From NCBI RefSeq assembly GCF_000743535.1, contig NZ_AVCJ01000012.1:186001-250000 (forward strand): a DNA stretch of 64,000 nucleotides, written 5' to 3'. Positions 6,966 through 14,476 of this stretch are shown in pieces. Origin of the DNA: Arenimonas donghaensis DSM 18148 = HO3-R19 (lineage in GTDB: Bacteria; Pseudomonadota; Gammaproteobacteria; Xanthomonadales; Xanthomonadaceae). The position numbers were made by a program, and so were the translations under genes. The notes under the pieces were generated by a model. That model did no database searches and was not told the DNA's origin. It saw only the letters and a program-made list of their open reading frames with translations. Numbering within the stretch: position 1 is the first letter of the stretch; the number at the start of each line of letters is the position of its first letter.

Positions 6966-8821
6966 TCCGGCAGCTCCCAGGTGATCTTGTCGCACATGTG
7001 TGTGATGCAGGCCTCCACTTCGCTTCCTGCCCTGGGTCTACCTGTCGCGTCGTAGCCGATGTTCTCGAGGAGGTAGAACGCAACGTCGTAGCGTTTCTCG
7101 TTGTCGAAGTCGGCAGGCTTCTTCTGCAGAAGGCAGAGGCTCGTCTTTGTGGTGGTGCCGAAGGGGGCAAACGTCTCAGATGGAAGGCTCACCACGCCTC
7201 GAAGTAACATGTGCTCTAGCAACCAGTCCCGAACGAACTGAACGTTTGAGTTTCCGAGATTTCCGTCTGGCAGAACAATTGCCATACGTCCGCCGGGCTT
7301 GAGGAACTGGTAGCAACGCTCGATAGCAAGAACTTCAAGCGGAACTGACTTCTTCTTCTGTGGGAGAGAGAACCTCCCAAGCATCGTCCGGGCTTCTTCG
7401 CCTAACAGGCTACCAAAGGGAGGGTTCGTTAGTATCAAGTCAAATATCGCAGGATCTTGAGTGTTGTCCTCGCGAAGCGCAATGATGTCAGGGTAGTTGT
7501 CGAAACTAAGTAGCGAGTCAGTATTGCGAATGTTGGTGTGTCCGTCGTCATGCATCAGCATGTCGGTCATGGCAATCCGAACCATTCTTTCGGACTTTTC
7601 AATGCCGTGCAGATGAAAGAACTTGAATTGATGAAACGCGTACTCCGTCAGATGAGCCTTCTGATTTTGTGAGACGTAGTCTAGCGATCGCGTTAGGAAG
7701 TGTCCGGATCCGCAGAATGGATCCAGGATAAGATCAGCCGCCTTTGGACGGGCGATTCGGACGGCAATCTCGACCACGGGGTCGGGAGTGAAGTATTGAC
7801 CCATGCCCGCTCGAATCGCGGGTCCAAGGACTTTCTGAAATGCGCGCCCCTTAATGTCTGCCTCGGTATCGACCAGCGAAAACTCCTGCAGCAGCTCGAC
7901 TACGCGGTAAAGGCATGTGTCGCTCAGTCGGATCGAGGACTTGAAGACTCCTCTCGATCTTTCGTAGCCAGGAATGCGCTGCGAGTAGATTTCGATGTCG
8001 CGTTTCCGTGCATCATCGTAAAGCTCGCGTATGGTGGATGCCGCCTCTGACGGGTTGCTCGTACCGTAGACTTGAAAGCGAAAGGGCGTGTTTGCTGGCT
8101 GCTCGCAGGTAAAGCGCTCGTCGTATATCTTCGTGTAGAGCACCTTTGCCAGTTCATCAAGGGCCTCGTCATCATGAAGGCCGTCAATGTCTCGAATGGC
8201 GCTATGAACCTCAAACAGTCGTCTTTCGTATTGCTCAGTGATGACCTTCAATCCAGTCGTTGGTCGAGCCTGGGGGTCAGGTGGGAGTTCACGTACTAAA
8301 AGGGCCTTCTGCGTTGCCGTTCCGCCAAACGCGGGAATGTCCGGTATGTACTCGAAGTCATTGGGATCAATCTTCTTTCGGACACAGCGAACACGGTCGC
8401 CGTCAGTGACCAGGCCTATTGTTGCTGTGTGCGTAGACGCGAGGTAGGTTTCTAGTTGTCTCTCGGCTTCATGGAATTCGGCCTCGTCGACTCCTCTCTT
8501 CTTGACTTCAAGGTAGAGGAAGGTGCGCCCAGCTTTGTTCTTGAGCGATATGTCGGCCTCTTTGGTCGAAGAGCCCATTTTGACGGGTTCCTCAATTACG
8601 ATTTGCTCTCCGATCCATTCCATTGGGTACTTGTAGTTATGAAGTAGTTGGCGAAGTGCCCATTGGCGGACAAATTCTTCGATCTGGCGCTCGGCGCCAT
8701 CCAACGATCCCTTGAGCTTGAAATACTCCGCAACGCGAGCCTTAGCGGTCATCACGTCTCTGTGAGTGGCGAACAGCCATTCTTCCGGGGGTATAACGTA
8801 AAAATCTGCGATCAGAGCCAT
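6962..8821 (-). CDS. Fused restriction nuclease and N6-adenine DNA methyltransferase (BcgI-A-like)
   Basis: The product is 619 aa. An N-terminal nuclease domain of HsdR_N/PD-(D/E)xK type carries EADIS (D90) and YLEVKK (E105, K107). The methylase core follows: motif X GQYFTP (341-346), motif I LDPFCGSGHF (366-375) and motif IV NPPF (466-469), the gamma-type N6-adenine pattern. No helicase/translocase domain exists here or next door. Together with the separate S subunit this matches the A+B architecture of BcgI-like type IIB/IIG enzymes (BcgI-A is of similar size) better than classic type I. The gene starts about 66 bases after the attC at 8888-8947. Cleavage and recognition site cannot be predicted. 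Confidence 0.85.
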   Translation of the reverse strand: MALIADFYVIPPEEWLFATHRDVMTAKARVAEYFKLKGSLDGAERQIEEFVRQWALRQLLHNYKYPMEWIGEQIVIEEPVKMGSSTKEADISLKNKAGRTFLYLEVKKRGVDEAEFHEAERQLETYLASTHTATIGLVTDGDRVRCVRKKIDPNDFEYIPDIPAFGGTATQKALLVRELPPDPQARPTTGLKVITEQYERRLFEVHSAIRDIDGLHDDEALDELAKVLYTKIYDERFTCEQPANTPFRFQVYGTSNPSEAASTIRELYDDARKRDIEIYSQRIPGYERSRGVFKSSIRLSDTCLYRVVELLQEFSLVDTEADIKGRAFQKVLGPAIRAGMGQYFTPDPVVEIAVRIARPKAADLILDPFCGSGHFLTRSLDYVSQNQKAHLTEYAFHQFKFFHLHGIEKSERMVRIAMTDMLMHDDGHTNIRNTDSLLSFDNYPDIIALREDNTQDPAIFDLILTNPPFGSLLGEEARTMLGRFSLPQKKKSVPLEVLAIERCYQFLKPGGRMAIVLPDGNLGNSNVQFVRDWLLEHMLLRGVVSLPSETFAPFGTTTKTSLCLLQKKPADFDNEKRYDVAFYLLENIGYDATGRPRAGSEVEACITHMCDKITWELPE

Positions 8822-8887
8822 GAGGTTTTCTTGGTCTTTGGAAGACGTGAATGCTAAGGGTAGGCGCGCAAGGGTTGCGGATGTGGC

Positions 8888-8947
8888 GCCTAACGCCGGA
8901 TTTGAGCCGGGTAGCGGAGTGGCTTCGGCTTAAATGAATTGTTCGAC
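8888..8947 (-). other. attC-like cassette recombination site 2
   Basis: On the minus strand R'' GTCGAAC (8947-8941) lies one base after the TAA stop of the Trypco1-like gene (8951-8949). R' GTTAGGC (8894-8888) is a perfect core box. Inner arms CATTTAAGCCGAAG and CCCGGCTCAAAT pair with an extra base in the first arm. Length is 60 bp. This is the best of the three sites because both the stop-codon spacing and the R' consensus are ideal. Confidence 0.8.
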
Positions 8948-8948
8948 C

Positions 8949-9305
8949 TTAGCTGCATGGCCGAATTCGAAAAGTGATTGTAGCCGCGCCACCAACGCCA
9001 ATACCCATGAACTTGCCGTCTGCACTAAAACTAGCAGCGAACTCAAGCTCGTGAATCTCGTACTCTGTGTTGGCTGTGTCGATGATTTCCTGAATTAGGG
9101 CGTCGATTTCATCTTTGGCCTTGGTGAGCCCCCTCATGAGCTTGCCTGGCTCCACAACGCTTCCAGCGGGGATCAGTACCTTGCTCCCGGGTGCATTGGT
9201 GTAGCCCTTAGGGCGTTTAGGGATAGCTCTCTTTATCGCGATGAAGTCACGTGAGGCCTTCTTCTGCGCGGCTTTCTTAGCAGGCTTCTTTTTGGCAACC
9301 GCCAT
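8949..9305 (-). CDS. Trypco1-like (trypsin-co-occurring domain) cassette protein
   Basis: The product is 118 aa from the ATG at 9305, which has a strong ribosome-binding site (ggggaggggag) and follows the attC at 9324-9383 closely. The first 20 residues are Lys/Ala-rich and basic. The rest (about residues 45-118) fits the Trypco1/CU044_2847 pattern: a promoter-like GxxVEPG stretch, a long helix with IQEIIDTANTEYE, then a beta hairpin LEFAASFSADGKFMGIGVGGAATITFRI broken here only by description of its two strands. Such domains are known from bacterial conflict systems together with proteases or NTPases; here it stands alone as a cassette. Confidence 0.65.
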   Translation of the reverse strand: MAVAKKKPAKKAAQKKASRDFIAIKRAIPKRPKGYTNAPGSKVLIPAGSVVEPGKLMRGLTKAKDEIDALIQEIIDTANTEYEIHELEFAASFSADGKFMGIGVGGAATITFRIRPCS

Positions 9306-9323
9306 GACTCCCCTCCCCCTAGC

Positions 9324-9383
9324 GCCTGACACCTGAGTCAAGCTGCGTCGCGGAGCGACGTCGGCTCGAATGGTTGGTTGGTC
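9324..9383 (-). other. attC-like cassette recombination site 1 (degenerate outer boxes)
   Basis: On the minus strand the inner arms CGAGCCGACGTCGC and GCGACGCAGCTTGA form a strong stem with one extra base in the first arm and a TCC loop. The outer boxes are GACCAAC (9383-9377) and GTCAGGC (9330-9324); the last differs from the GTT core, so the site may be weak or decayed. Length 60 bp and the position just upstream of the ribosome-binding site of the Trypco1-like gene fit a cassette border. Confidence 0.6.
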
Positions 9384-9465
9384 CTCGGCCCAAACTCCAG
9401 GTGGCGAGGCCCGTTATGGAAATCCTAGCAAATGATAAGTCGCGCCGGCCGCACAGTGACCTGCC

Positions 9466-9640
9466 GAGAATCGCCGGCTGCAGGCCGAGGTGAACCGCCT
9501 GACCGAGCAGCGCGGCATCCTAATAGAGGCCGCGGCGGACTTTGCCAAAGGGTAAGGGCAAAGTAAGCCTTCATGAAGGCGCACTAGCGAGAGTTCCGCG
9601 TAACTACGATGTACCAGGTGATGGGCGTGCAGCGCCTGGC
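9466..9640 (+). mobile_element. Decayed IS3-family transposase remnant
   Basis: Codons 9466-9555 read E-N-R-R-L-Q-A-E-V-N-R-L-T-E-Q-R-G-I-L-I followed by E-A-A-A-D-F-A-K-G and a stop, the typical C-terminal leucine-zipper end of IS3 OrfA. From 9561 the next frame reads K-stop-A-F-M-K-A-H-stop-R-E-F-R-V-T-T-M, the start of IS3 OrfB with Tyr and Gln codons turned into TAA (9564) and TAG (9585). No DDE core or terminal inverted repeat is left. The remnant lies beside the cassette cluster and shows that this region has been hit by insertion sequences. Confidence 0.75.
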
Positions 9641-10429
9641 CTGCTGCGCGTGGCCGGCTGCGCCGCTGAGCGACCGGGTCGCGGAGAAGCCACAGTTGGG
9701 GGCGGCCAGCGCTGGCGCGACCACGAGCTGGCGCGCCCCATCGTCGAAGAAGTTGCCAAAAAACTTGAGGGCTGGCTCACCACCCCGACCTAGGTCCGAT
9801 CCCTCGCCTTCGGGGCTAGCTGGGCGTTGCCGAGGCCAGCGGTGGGGCTCAGGCCGCCAGCGGTGAGCCGCCTTGCAATGCCAGCCAGTAGGTCAGGCCC
9901 TCGGTTCGATCGCGTGCCGCAAACGAGGAGATCGACAAGCACCTCGCACGCAGTCGCAGTGCTGCCAGAAGCTGCCGCTCGGGGCTCTTGGTGGGCTGCT
10001 CAAGGATCGCCTCGGAACGCGCTTCCAGTAGCTTAGCCAAGTCGTCGCAGTTCAGGCTGGGGCACAGCGATATTGCCAGCGAATACTCGTGGCTTGTCTC
10101 CCAAATTGAACTTGACCTCGATGCCTCCAACCGACTGTCCTGGCATGAAATGCTGGGAGTGATTATCGCTTGTCTTCATCGCGCGCGCAGGTCGACGGCA
10201 GAGGAGGCCCGGTTGGCCACCCTGCAGATGCGACCGAGCTTCCCGTGAGCCAGTGGGTCGACCTCATAGAGCTCCTGCCAACTGCTTCGGGAGTTGGCCC
10301 GCCTTCTTCGGGTCTTCTGGGAAGAGCAGCGCCGGGCGCGCTAACATTGCCTCGCTAGCGGGAGGTCCCACCCCGGGCAATCGTAGCCCGGCGGTCGTCT
10401 CCCGCCGGCCCAGTGCCGTGGTTGGGCCG
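9641..10429. other. Accessory stretch with only a weak minus-strand frame
   Basis: No gene is convincing here. A minus-strand frame (9849-10175) reads a plausible, non-repetitive protein with HEYSLAISLCPS and ARSEAILEQPTKSPERQLL segments, but it has only a TTG candidate start, no ribosome-binding site and no family I know; it could be a fragment of a lost gene. The plus-strand frames in the same place look like shadows. Confidence 0.4.
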
Positions 10430-10867
10430 TCATTCTGTAGTTGGCGGCGTCGGCTCTGGTCGATACGGCAGTTCGTGAATCTCTAACCCTTCGATTGCGG
10501 TTCCTCCGGGTACATGCTGATAGATGCCCGGCGGCAGTGTGCGAACGTCCAGACCCTGGTACAGCGCCCCCTCCATGGCGCTGGTGAACGGCACCGGGGA
10601 GTGCTTACGCAGCACGGCGATAGCCCAGATGCGCATTGGATCGCTCCCCTCCGTATCCTCCGCGCCTGGTGGTTTTGATAAAACGCCCACGGCGATGCTG
10701 ACGTAGTCCTTGCTCAGAGAATCTCGAGCTACGGTCTGCTGAATCCATGCGCCGATAGCGGCCACCAGCAGCGGAACAGCCAAAGCAGAAATGGTGCGCG
10801 TCCACTCGTGCCGGAACTGGGAAATGGCCGGCGACACTCCCTGCTCTTCGAGGGTCTTCGTATCCAT
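10430..10867 (-). CDS. Hypothetical single-pass membrane protein
   Basis: The product is 145 aa from the ATG at 10867, preceded by an AGAGAGGA ribosome-binding site; an in-frame upstream ATG at 10900 lacks one. One transmembrane helix is visible at about residues 28-48 (ALAVPLLVAAIGAW). The following YVSIAVGVLSKPP and MRIWAIAVLRKHSPVP segments are typical of a small family of phage- or island-associated hypothetical membrane proteins. The Pro-rich tail ends in PEPTPPTTE. Function unknown. Confidence 0.6.
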   Translation of the reverse strand: MDTKTLEEQGVSPAISQFRHEWTRTISALAVPLLVAAIGAWIQQTVARDSLSKDYVSIAVGVLSKPPGAEDTEGSDPMRIWAIAVLRKHSPVPFTSAMEGALYQGLDVRTLPPGIYQHVPGGTAIEGLEIHELPYRPEPTPPTTE

Positions 10868-10951
10868 AGGCGTCCTCTCTGGCTCAGGGCACCCGGGCAA
10901 TCTACCTGAACCGTCTCAACCTGTGAGGCGACCGTCGATATCCTCGTGGCC

Positions 10952-11182
10952 ATGGCCCTTTCTCCGTTCCGTGACCGCCTGATGCGTGGGTACGCCTGCA
11001 CCCGAACCCTAGACCGCCAGGCGGACAGCCTGCGCCAGCGCATGGCCGATCTCTCCAGTGACCCGGAGGCCGCGGCTGACGTGTTCGCGGCGATTCGCGA
11101 AATTCGCAAGACGCTGGACCGTGCAGAAGTGACGGCGAGACTCCTCGAATCAGAGCTCAGGATCTCGAATCCTGCCGACTAG
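10952..11182 (+). CDS. Small helical hypothetical protein
   Basis: The frame from ATG 10952 gives 76 aa (a GTG six bases upstream is an alternative). It is almost entirely helical with heptad-like spacing (TLDRQADSLRQRMADL, EIRKTLDRAEVTARLLESEL), so a coiled coil is likely. No ribosome-binding site stands out and no family is recognized. Divergent from the membrane-protein gene at 10430-10867. It could be spurious. Confidence 0.4.
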   Translation: MALSPFRDRLMRGYACTRTLDRQADSLRQRMADLSSDPEAAADVFAAIREIRKTLDRAEVTARLLESELRISNPAD

Positions 11183-11211
11183 GGACCCTGTAGGGACTGC
11201 CGGTGCCGGGC

Positions 11212-11244
11212 AAAAGAAAAGGGCCTGCCATTCCTGGCAAGCCC
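11212..11244 (-). terminator. Rho-independent terminator of tRNA-Phe
   Basis: On the minus strand a 10-bp stem (GGGCTTGCCA / TGGCAGGCCC, one wobble) with a 4-base loop is followed by TTTTCTTTTG, 11 bases after the tRNA 3' end. On the plus strand the stem could also end transcripts of the small gene that stops at 11182. Confidence 0.8.
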
Positions 11245-11254
11245 TTGATTTATA

Positions 11255-11330
11255 TGGTGGCCGGGGAGGGAATCGAACCCCCGACACGGGGATTTTCAAT
11301 CCCCTGCTCTACCAACTGAGCTACCCGGCC
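11255..11330 (-). tRNA. tRNA-Phe (GAA)
   Basis: The 76-nt gene folds as a normal cloverleaf: acceptor GGCCGGG pairs with CCCGGCC, followed by A and an encoded CCA. The D arm holds TAGCTCAGTTGGTAGAGC, the anticodon stem-loop GGGGATTGAAAATCCCC places GAA as anticodon, and the T arm is GTCGGGGGTTCGATTCC-like. Its 3' end faces the accessory DNA on the left, the side where integrases that target tRNA genes insert elements. Confidence 0.97.
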
Positions 11331-11544
11331 ATCCGTCGCACCGGCGTGGCCGGGCGAGCGCGAGATTCTATCCGAGCCGGGGAGGGCGAGGCAAGCCGGA
11401 CTGTGCCTGACTCGCCCGGGGCCGCCCGGATCGCCGGCGTAAACCGGGTCTGAATGCGTGGCGCGGGGCTTGTGCCCAGTTCACGCGCCCGGGAGTAGGG
11501 TTGCTGCACGGTCCAGCACGGCCGAAGCTAGAAGGAGATTCGCC

Positions 11545-11979
11545 ATGAAAGCCCGCATTGCCCTGATTTCCCTGACCACGGCCCTGGCCTTCGGCCTGGC
11601 GCTGCCCGTGGCCGCCAAGTCCGACAACCCCGCCAGGGACGCCAAGCGCCTCGAGCTGCTGCAGGCCAACGCCGGCGAGTCGAAGCAGACGGTCAAGTTC
11701 CTGCGCGCGATCCACGGTTACGAAGTGATCGATGCCCAGCACGTGCTCGTCTGGGAGACGCCGCACAAGGCCTGGCTCCTCGATCTTCGCGAAAGCCCGG
11801 CCTGCAACGGCCTGGATCGTGAATTGAGCATCGGCATCGAGTCGCTTTACGACACCATCAACACCCGCAACGGTTACGTGGTCGGCGACCATGGCCTGCG
11901 CTGCAAGATCGACGAACTGCGCGAGGTCGACGTCATGGCCTGGAAGCAGGCCGAGCGCGACGCCGGCATCCGCAGCTAA
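11545..11979 (+). CDS. Secreted DUF6491-like protein
   Basis: The product is 144 aa from ATG 11545, with an AAGGAGAT ribosome-binding site 8 bases upstream. A signal peptide (residues 1-24, cleavage after VAA) exports it to the periplasm. The mature part has the spacing of the DUF6491 family common in xanthomonads and relatives: a VIDAQHVLVWETPHKAWLLDL core and two Cys (in SPACNGL and LRCKIDEL) that could form a disulfide. Function unknown. It converges with yggX. Confidence 0.7.
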   Translation: MKARIALISLTTALAFGLALPVAAKSDNPARDAKRLELLQANAGESKQTVKFLRAIHGYEVIDAQHVLVWETPHKAWLLDLRESPACNGLDRELSIGIESLYDTINTRNGYVVGDHGLRCKIDELREVDVMAWKQAERDAGIRS

Positions 11980-11994
11980 GGATTCGTCCTTGCC

Positions 11995-12267
11995 TCAGCC
12001 TGCCGGCGGGACATAGCCGGCAGGCTTCTCGGCGCCATCGCCGAAGAAGTACTTCTCCATTTCCGCCTCCAGGAAAGCCCGGTGTTTCGGGTCCAGGGGC
12101 GAGAGCCGGTTTTCGTTGATCAGCATGGTCTGGTGCGCCAGCCACTGCTGCCACGCCTCCCGGCCGATGTTGTCGTAGACGCGCTTGCCCAGCGGGCCGG
12201 GCCAGGGCACGAAGCCCAGGCCTTCGGTTTCGGTTTGCATCTTCTGGCAGAAAACGGTGCGGCTCAT
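11995..12267 (-). CDS. yggX: YggX probable Fe(2+)-trafficking protein
   Basis: The product is 90 aa, the usual length for YggX, with the family signatures [20 protein letters not shown] near the N-terminus and [21 protein letters not shown] in the middle. YggX is thought to protect iron-sulfur enzymes and to manage labile iron in the cytoplasm. Its ATG overlaps the mutY stop (12264-12267), so the two are translationally coupled, as in E. coli. MutY itself is an iron-sulfur protein, which fits the pairing. Confidence 0.95.
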   Translation of the reverse strand: MSRTVFCQKMQTETEGLGFVPWPGPLGKRVYDNIGREAWQQWLAHQTMLINENRLSPLDPKHRAFLEAEMEKYFFGDGAEKPAGYVPPAG

Positions 12268-13316
12268 GGCGGGGCTCCCAACAGCTTCTTGACCGGGGCC
12301 GGCAGGCCGAGTTCGTGCAGGTTTTCCATCGGCTGCCAGCGCAGGTCGGCATTGTCGCCTACCCGGGCGTCCTCAGCGACGCCGGCATCGGACAGGCGCC
12401 AGCGGCGCGGTTCGATGTGCAGGCGGTAGTGGCTGAAGACGTGCTCGAACACCGGCAGGTCCTCGCCGGCATCGAAATCGGCGGCCACGTGCCGCGCCAG
12501 CCATTCGCGGGCGGCGTCAGCGCCTTCGGTTTCGGGCAGCGACCACAGGCCGGACCACACGCCCTTGCCGCGTCGTCGCGACAGCAGCACGCGGCCCTGG
12601 GCGTCCTGCACCCACAGCATCAGCGTGCGCCGTTCGGGCAGCGGCTTGCCCGGTTTGGCTTCGGGCAGTTGCCCGACGCGGCCCTCGCGGCGCGCCACGC
12701 AGTCATCCTGCATCGGGCACAGCACGCAGGCCGGGTCATGGCGGGTACAAAGCGTTGCCCCGAAGTCCATGATCGCCTGCGTGTAGTCCGCCAGCCGGGT
12801 ATCGGGCAGGTGTGATTCGGCGAGCTGCCAGAGCTTCTTCTCCACCGGTGAACTGCCCGGCCAGCCTTCGACGCCGTGGAAACGCGCCAGCGTGCGCTTG
12901 ACGTTGCCGTCGAGGATGGCGAGCCGCTGCCCGTGCGCCTGCGCCAGGATCGCGCCGGCGGTGCTGCGGCCGATGCCGGGCAGGGTGGCCAGCGTTTCGA
13001 AGTCATCCGGCAGGTCGCCGCCGTGTTCTAGCACGCAGACCTGGGCGGCCCGGTGCAGGTTCCGGGCCCGCGCGTAGTAGCCCAGCCCCGCCCACAGCGC
13101 CATCACCCGGTCGGTGTCGGCGGCGGCGAGGTCGGGCAGCGTGGGCAGGGCGTCGAGGAAGCGCGTGTAGTAGGGGATGGCCGTCTGCACCTGGGTCTGC
13201 TGCAGCATGATCTCGGCCAGCCAGACGCGATAAGGCGTGCGCGGGTGCTGCCAGGGCAGGTCATGGCGGCCGTCGCGGTCGAACCAGGCCAGCAGGCGGT
13301 CGGCGAACTGGCTCAT
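12264..13316 (-). CDS. mutY: Adenine DNA glycosylase MutY
   Basis: The product (350 aa) removes adenine mispaired with 8-oxoguanine or G. Visible features are the [10 protein letters not shown] helix with the catalytic Glu, the helix-hairpin-helix [12 protein letters not shown], the catalytic Asp in ILDGNVKR, the [4Fe-4S] ligands C-x6-C-x2-C-x5-C ([17 protein letters not shown]) and a C-terminal Nudix-like 8-oxoG recognition domain. It overlaps the preceding gene by 4 bases and is followed by yggX. Confidence 0.96.
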   Translation of the reverse strand: MSQFADRLLAWFDRDGRHDLPWQHPRTPYRVWLAEIMLQQTQVQTAIPYYTRFLDALPTLPDLAAADTDRVMALWAGLGYYARARNLHRAAQVCVLEHGGDLPDDFETLATLPGIGRSTAGAILAQAHGQRLAILDGNVKRTLARFHGVEGWPGSSPVEKKLWQLAESHLPDTRLADYTQAIMDFGATLCTRHDPACVLCPMQDDCVARREGRVGQLPEAKPGKPLPERRTLMLWVQDAQGRVLLSRRRGKGVWSGLWSLPETEGADAAREWLARHVAADFDAGEDLPVFEHVFSHYRLHIEPRRWRLSDAGVAEDARVGDNADLRWQPMENLHELGLPAPVKKLLGAPP

Positions 13317-14476
13317 TCTTCCCCGGCCGGGGCAGGCTCCACGATTTCAGCCTGCACGTCTTCGAGCGTGAATCCTTCGATCACCAGCGCCGGTGCGGAG
13401 AACCGGCCACGCAGGGGCGGAACCGGCCGACGGTTTTCGTCGGCAAGCCAGGCCTGCATGTCTGCGATCACCAACGTTGCATCGAGCGTCGTCTCGCCGC
13501 GTTCGAGCTTCGCCGACAGCGGGTCCGACAGATCGGCGGCGCCGGCATAGTCGACCGTGAAGCGCGTCGGGACGGCGACCTGCGACGCGGGTTCGGGAAG
13601 CACCGGCCAGTCCCCGGGCCATTCGGGCATCGAACCCTCGAGCCGGAACCGGGTCTTGCCGTCGCGCTGTCCCTGGCTGTAGCTGAGCCGGTCGGCGCGA
13701 ACGCTGGGCAAGGGCGACGTGCCTGTGAACTGCGATTGGGTGCAATTCACGCCCAGCTCCGGTTCCTGGCGGTGGAAGAAGCAGTCGGCGGCCTCCAGGC
13801 GGTAGGGCAGGCTGCCCGGCTCGCGCTCGATGACCCCTTCCGCAAGGAGCCCGAATGCCGTTGATTCACCGGCTTTTTCGACGGTGAGCACGGCGTCGCC
13901 CGATACGCGCAGCGACTCGCGCACGAACGTGCCGGCGAGTTCGATCCGGGCTGGTTCGTTGGCCGCCAGGTGGTCGAGGGCCAGCGACAGGTCCTGCACA
14001 TGCCAGCCGTCGCCTTGCACGCGGCCTTCGACGACCTCGATGCCGCGGGTCAGGGTGGGCACCTCGAAAACCCCGGCCGGGGGCCGGCTTTGCCGCCAGT
14101 CGGCGAGCGCCGCCAGGTCCAGCGCCGAGCGCTCGAGCTCAATACGGGTGATCACCACCGTGTCGTCGCCGCCCCAGACGGTGTCCCAGGGCAGCGAAAT
14201 CTCTGCGCGCCCGGCGGTAAGCAGCGGTGCGGCGGCACCCGGCTGGCGTGCGACCACGTTCGGCAGCACCAGGCGCGGTTCCGGGCGCAGCGCGTACGCG
14301 GGCTGTCCCTCGAAGGTGATTTCCAGACCCTGCGATTCACCCAGCGCCGACAGCACGGTGCGCGCCAGGCGGCTTGGCTCGAGCTGGTGGTTGATCCAGA
14401 GTCCCGCCGCCGCCAGCAGGGCCAGCCCGATCCCGAGGACCCAGGGCCAGCGGCGCTTGCGCGGGGCCGGGGCCAT
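13313..14476 (-). CDS. AsmA-like membrane-anchored protein
   Basis: The product is 387 aa. A basic start (APRKRRW) and one transmembrane helix (about 11-28) anchor it in the inner membrane, and the rest is periplasmic. The N-terminal pattern after the helix (LEPSRLARTVLSALGESQGLEI...LPNVVA) and repeated beta-rich segments resemble the AsmA family of lipid-homeostasis proteins, which are usually longer. It starts next to the ftsY stop and overlaps mutY by 4 bases, so it is part of a four-gene operon. The assignment to AsmA is by pattern and moderate. Confidence 0.65.
   Translation of the reverse strand: MAPAPRKRRWPWVLGIGLALLAAAGLWINHQLEPSRLARTVLSALGESQGLEITFEGQPAYALRPEPRLVLPNVVARQPGAAAPLLTAGRAEISLPWDTVWGGDDTVVITRIELERSALDLAALADWRQSRPPAGVFEVPTLTRGIEVVEGRVQGDGWHVQDLSLALDHLAANEPARIELAGTFVRESLRVSGDAVLTVEKAGESTAFGLLAEGVIEREPGSLPYRLEAADCFFHRQEPELGVNCTQSQFTGTSPLPSVRADRLSYSQGQRDGKTRFRLEGSMPEWPGDWPVLPEPASQVAVPTRFTVDYAGAADLSDPLSAKLERGETTLDATLVIADMQAWLADENRRPVPPLRGRFSAPALVIEGFTLEDVQAEIVEPAPAGEE

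Larger units (their letters stand above)
4226..9383 (-). mobile_element. Gene-cassette cluster with attC-like sites and no integrase in view (CALIN)
   Basis: All genes point the same way (minus) and three attC-like imperfect palindromes of 57-60 bp separate them. Two of these (8888-8947 and 5664-5720) begin 1-4 bases after a stop codon, as cassette recombination sites do. Reading on the minus strand the order is attC (9383-9324), Trypco1-like gene, attC (8947-8888), methylase-nuclease and specificity genes, a stretch without a clear gene, attC (5720-5664), 470-aa gene. No intI is present in the window, so by the usual definition this is a cluster of attC sites lacking an integrase. Lower GC than the flanks supports foreign origin. 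Confidence 0.65.
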
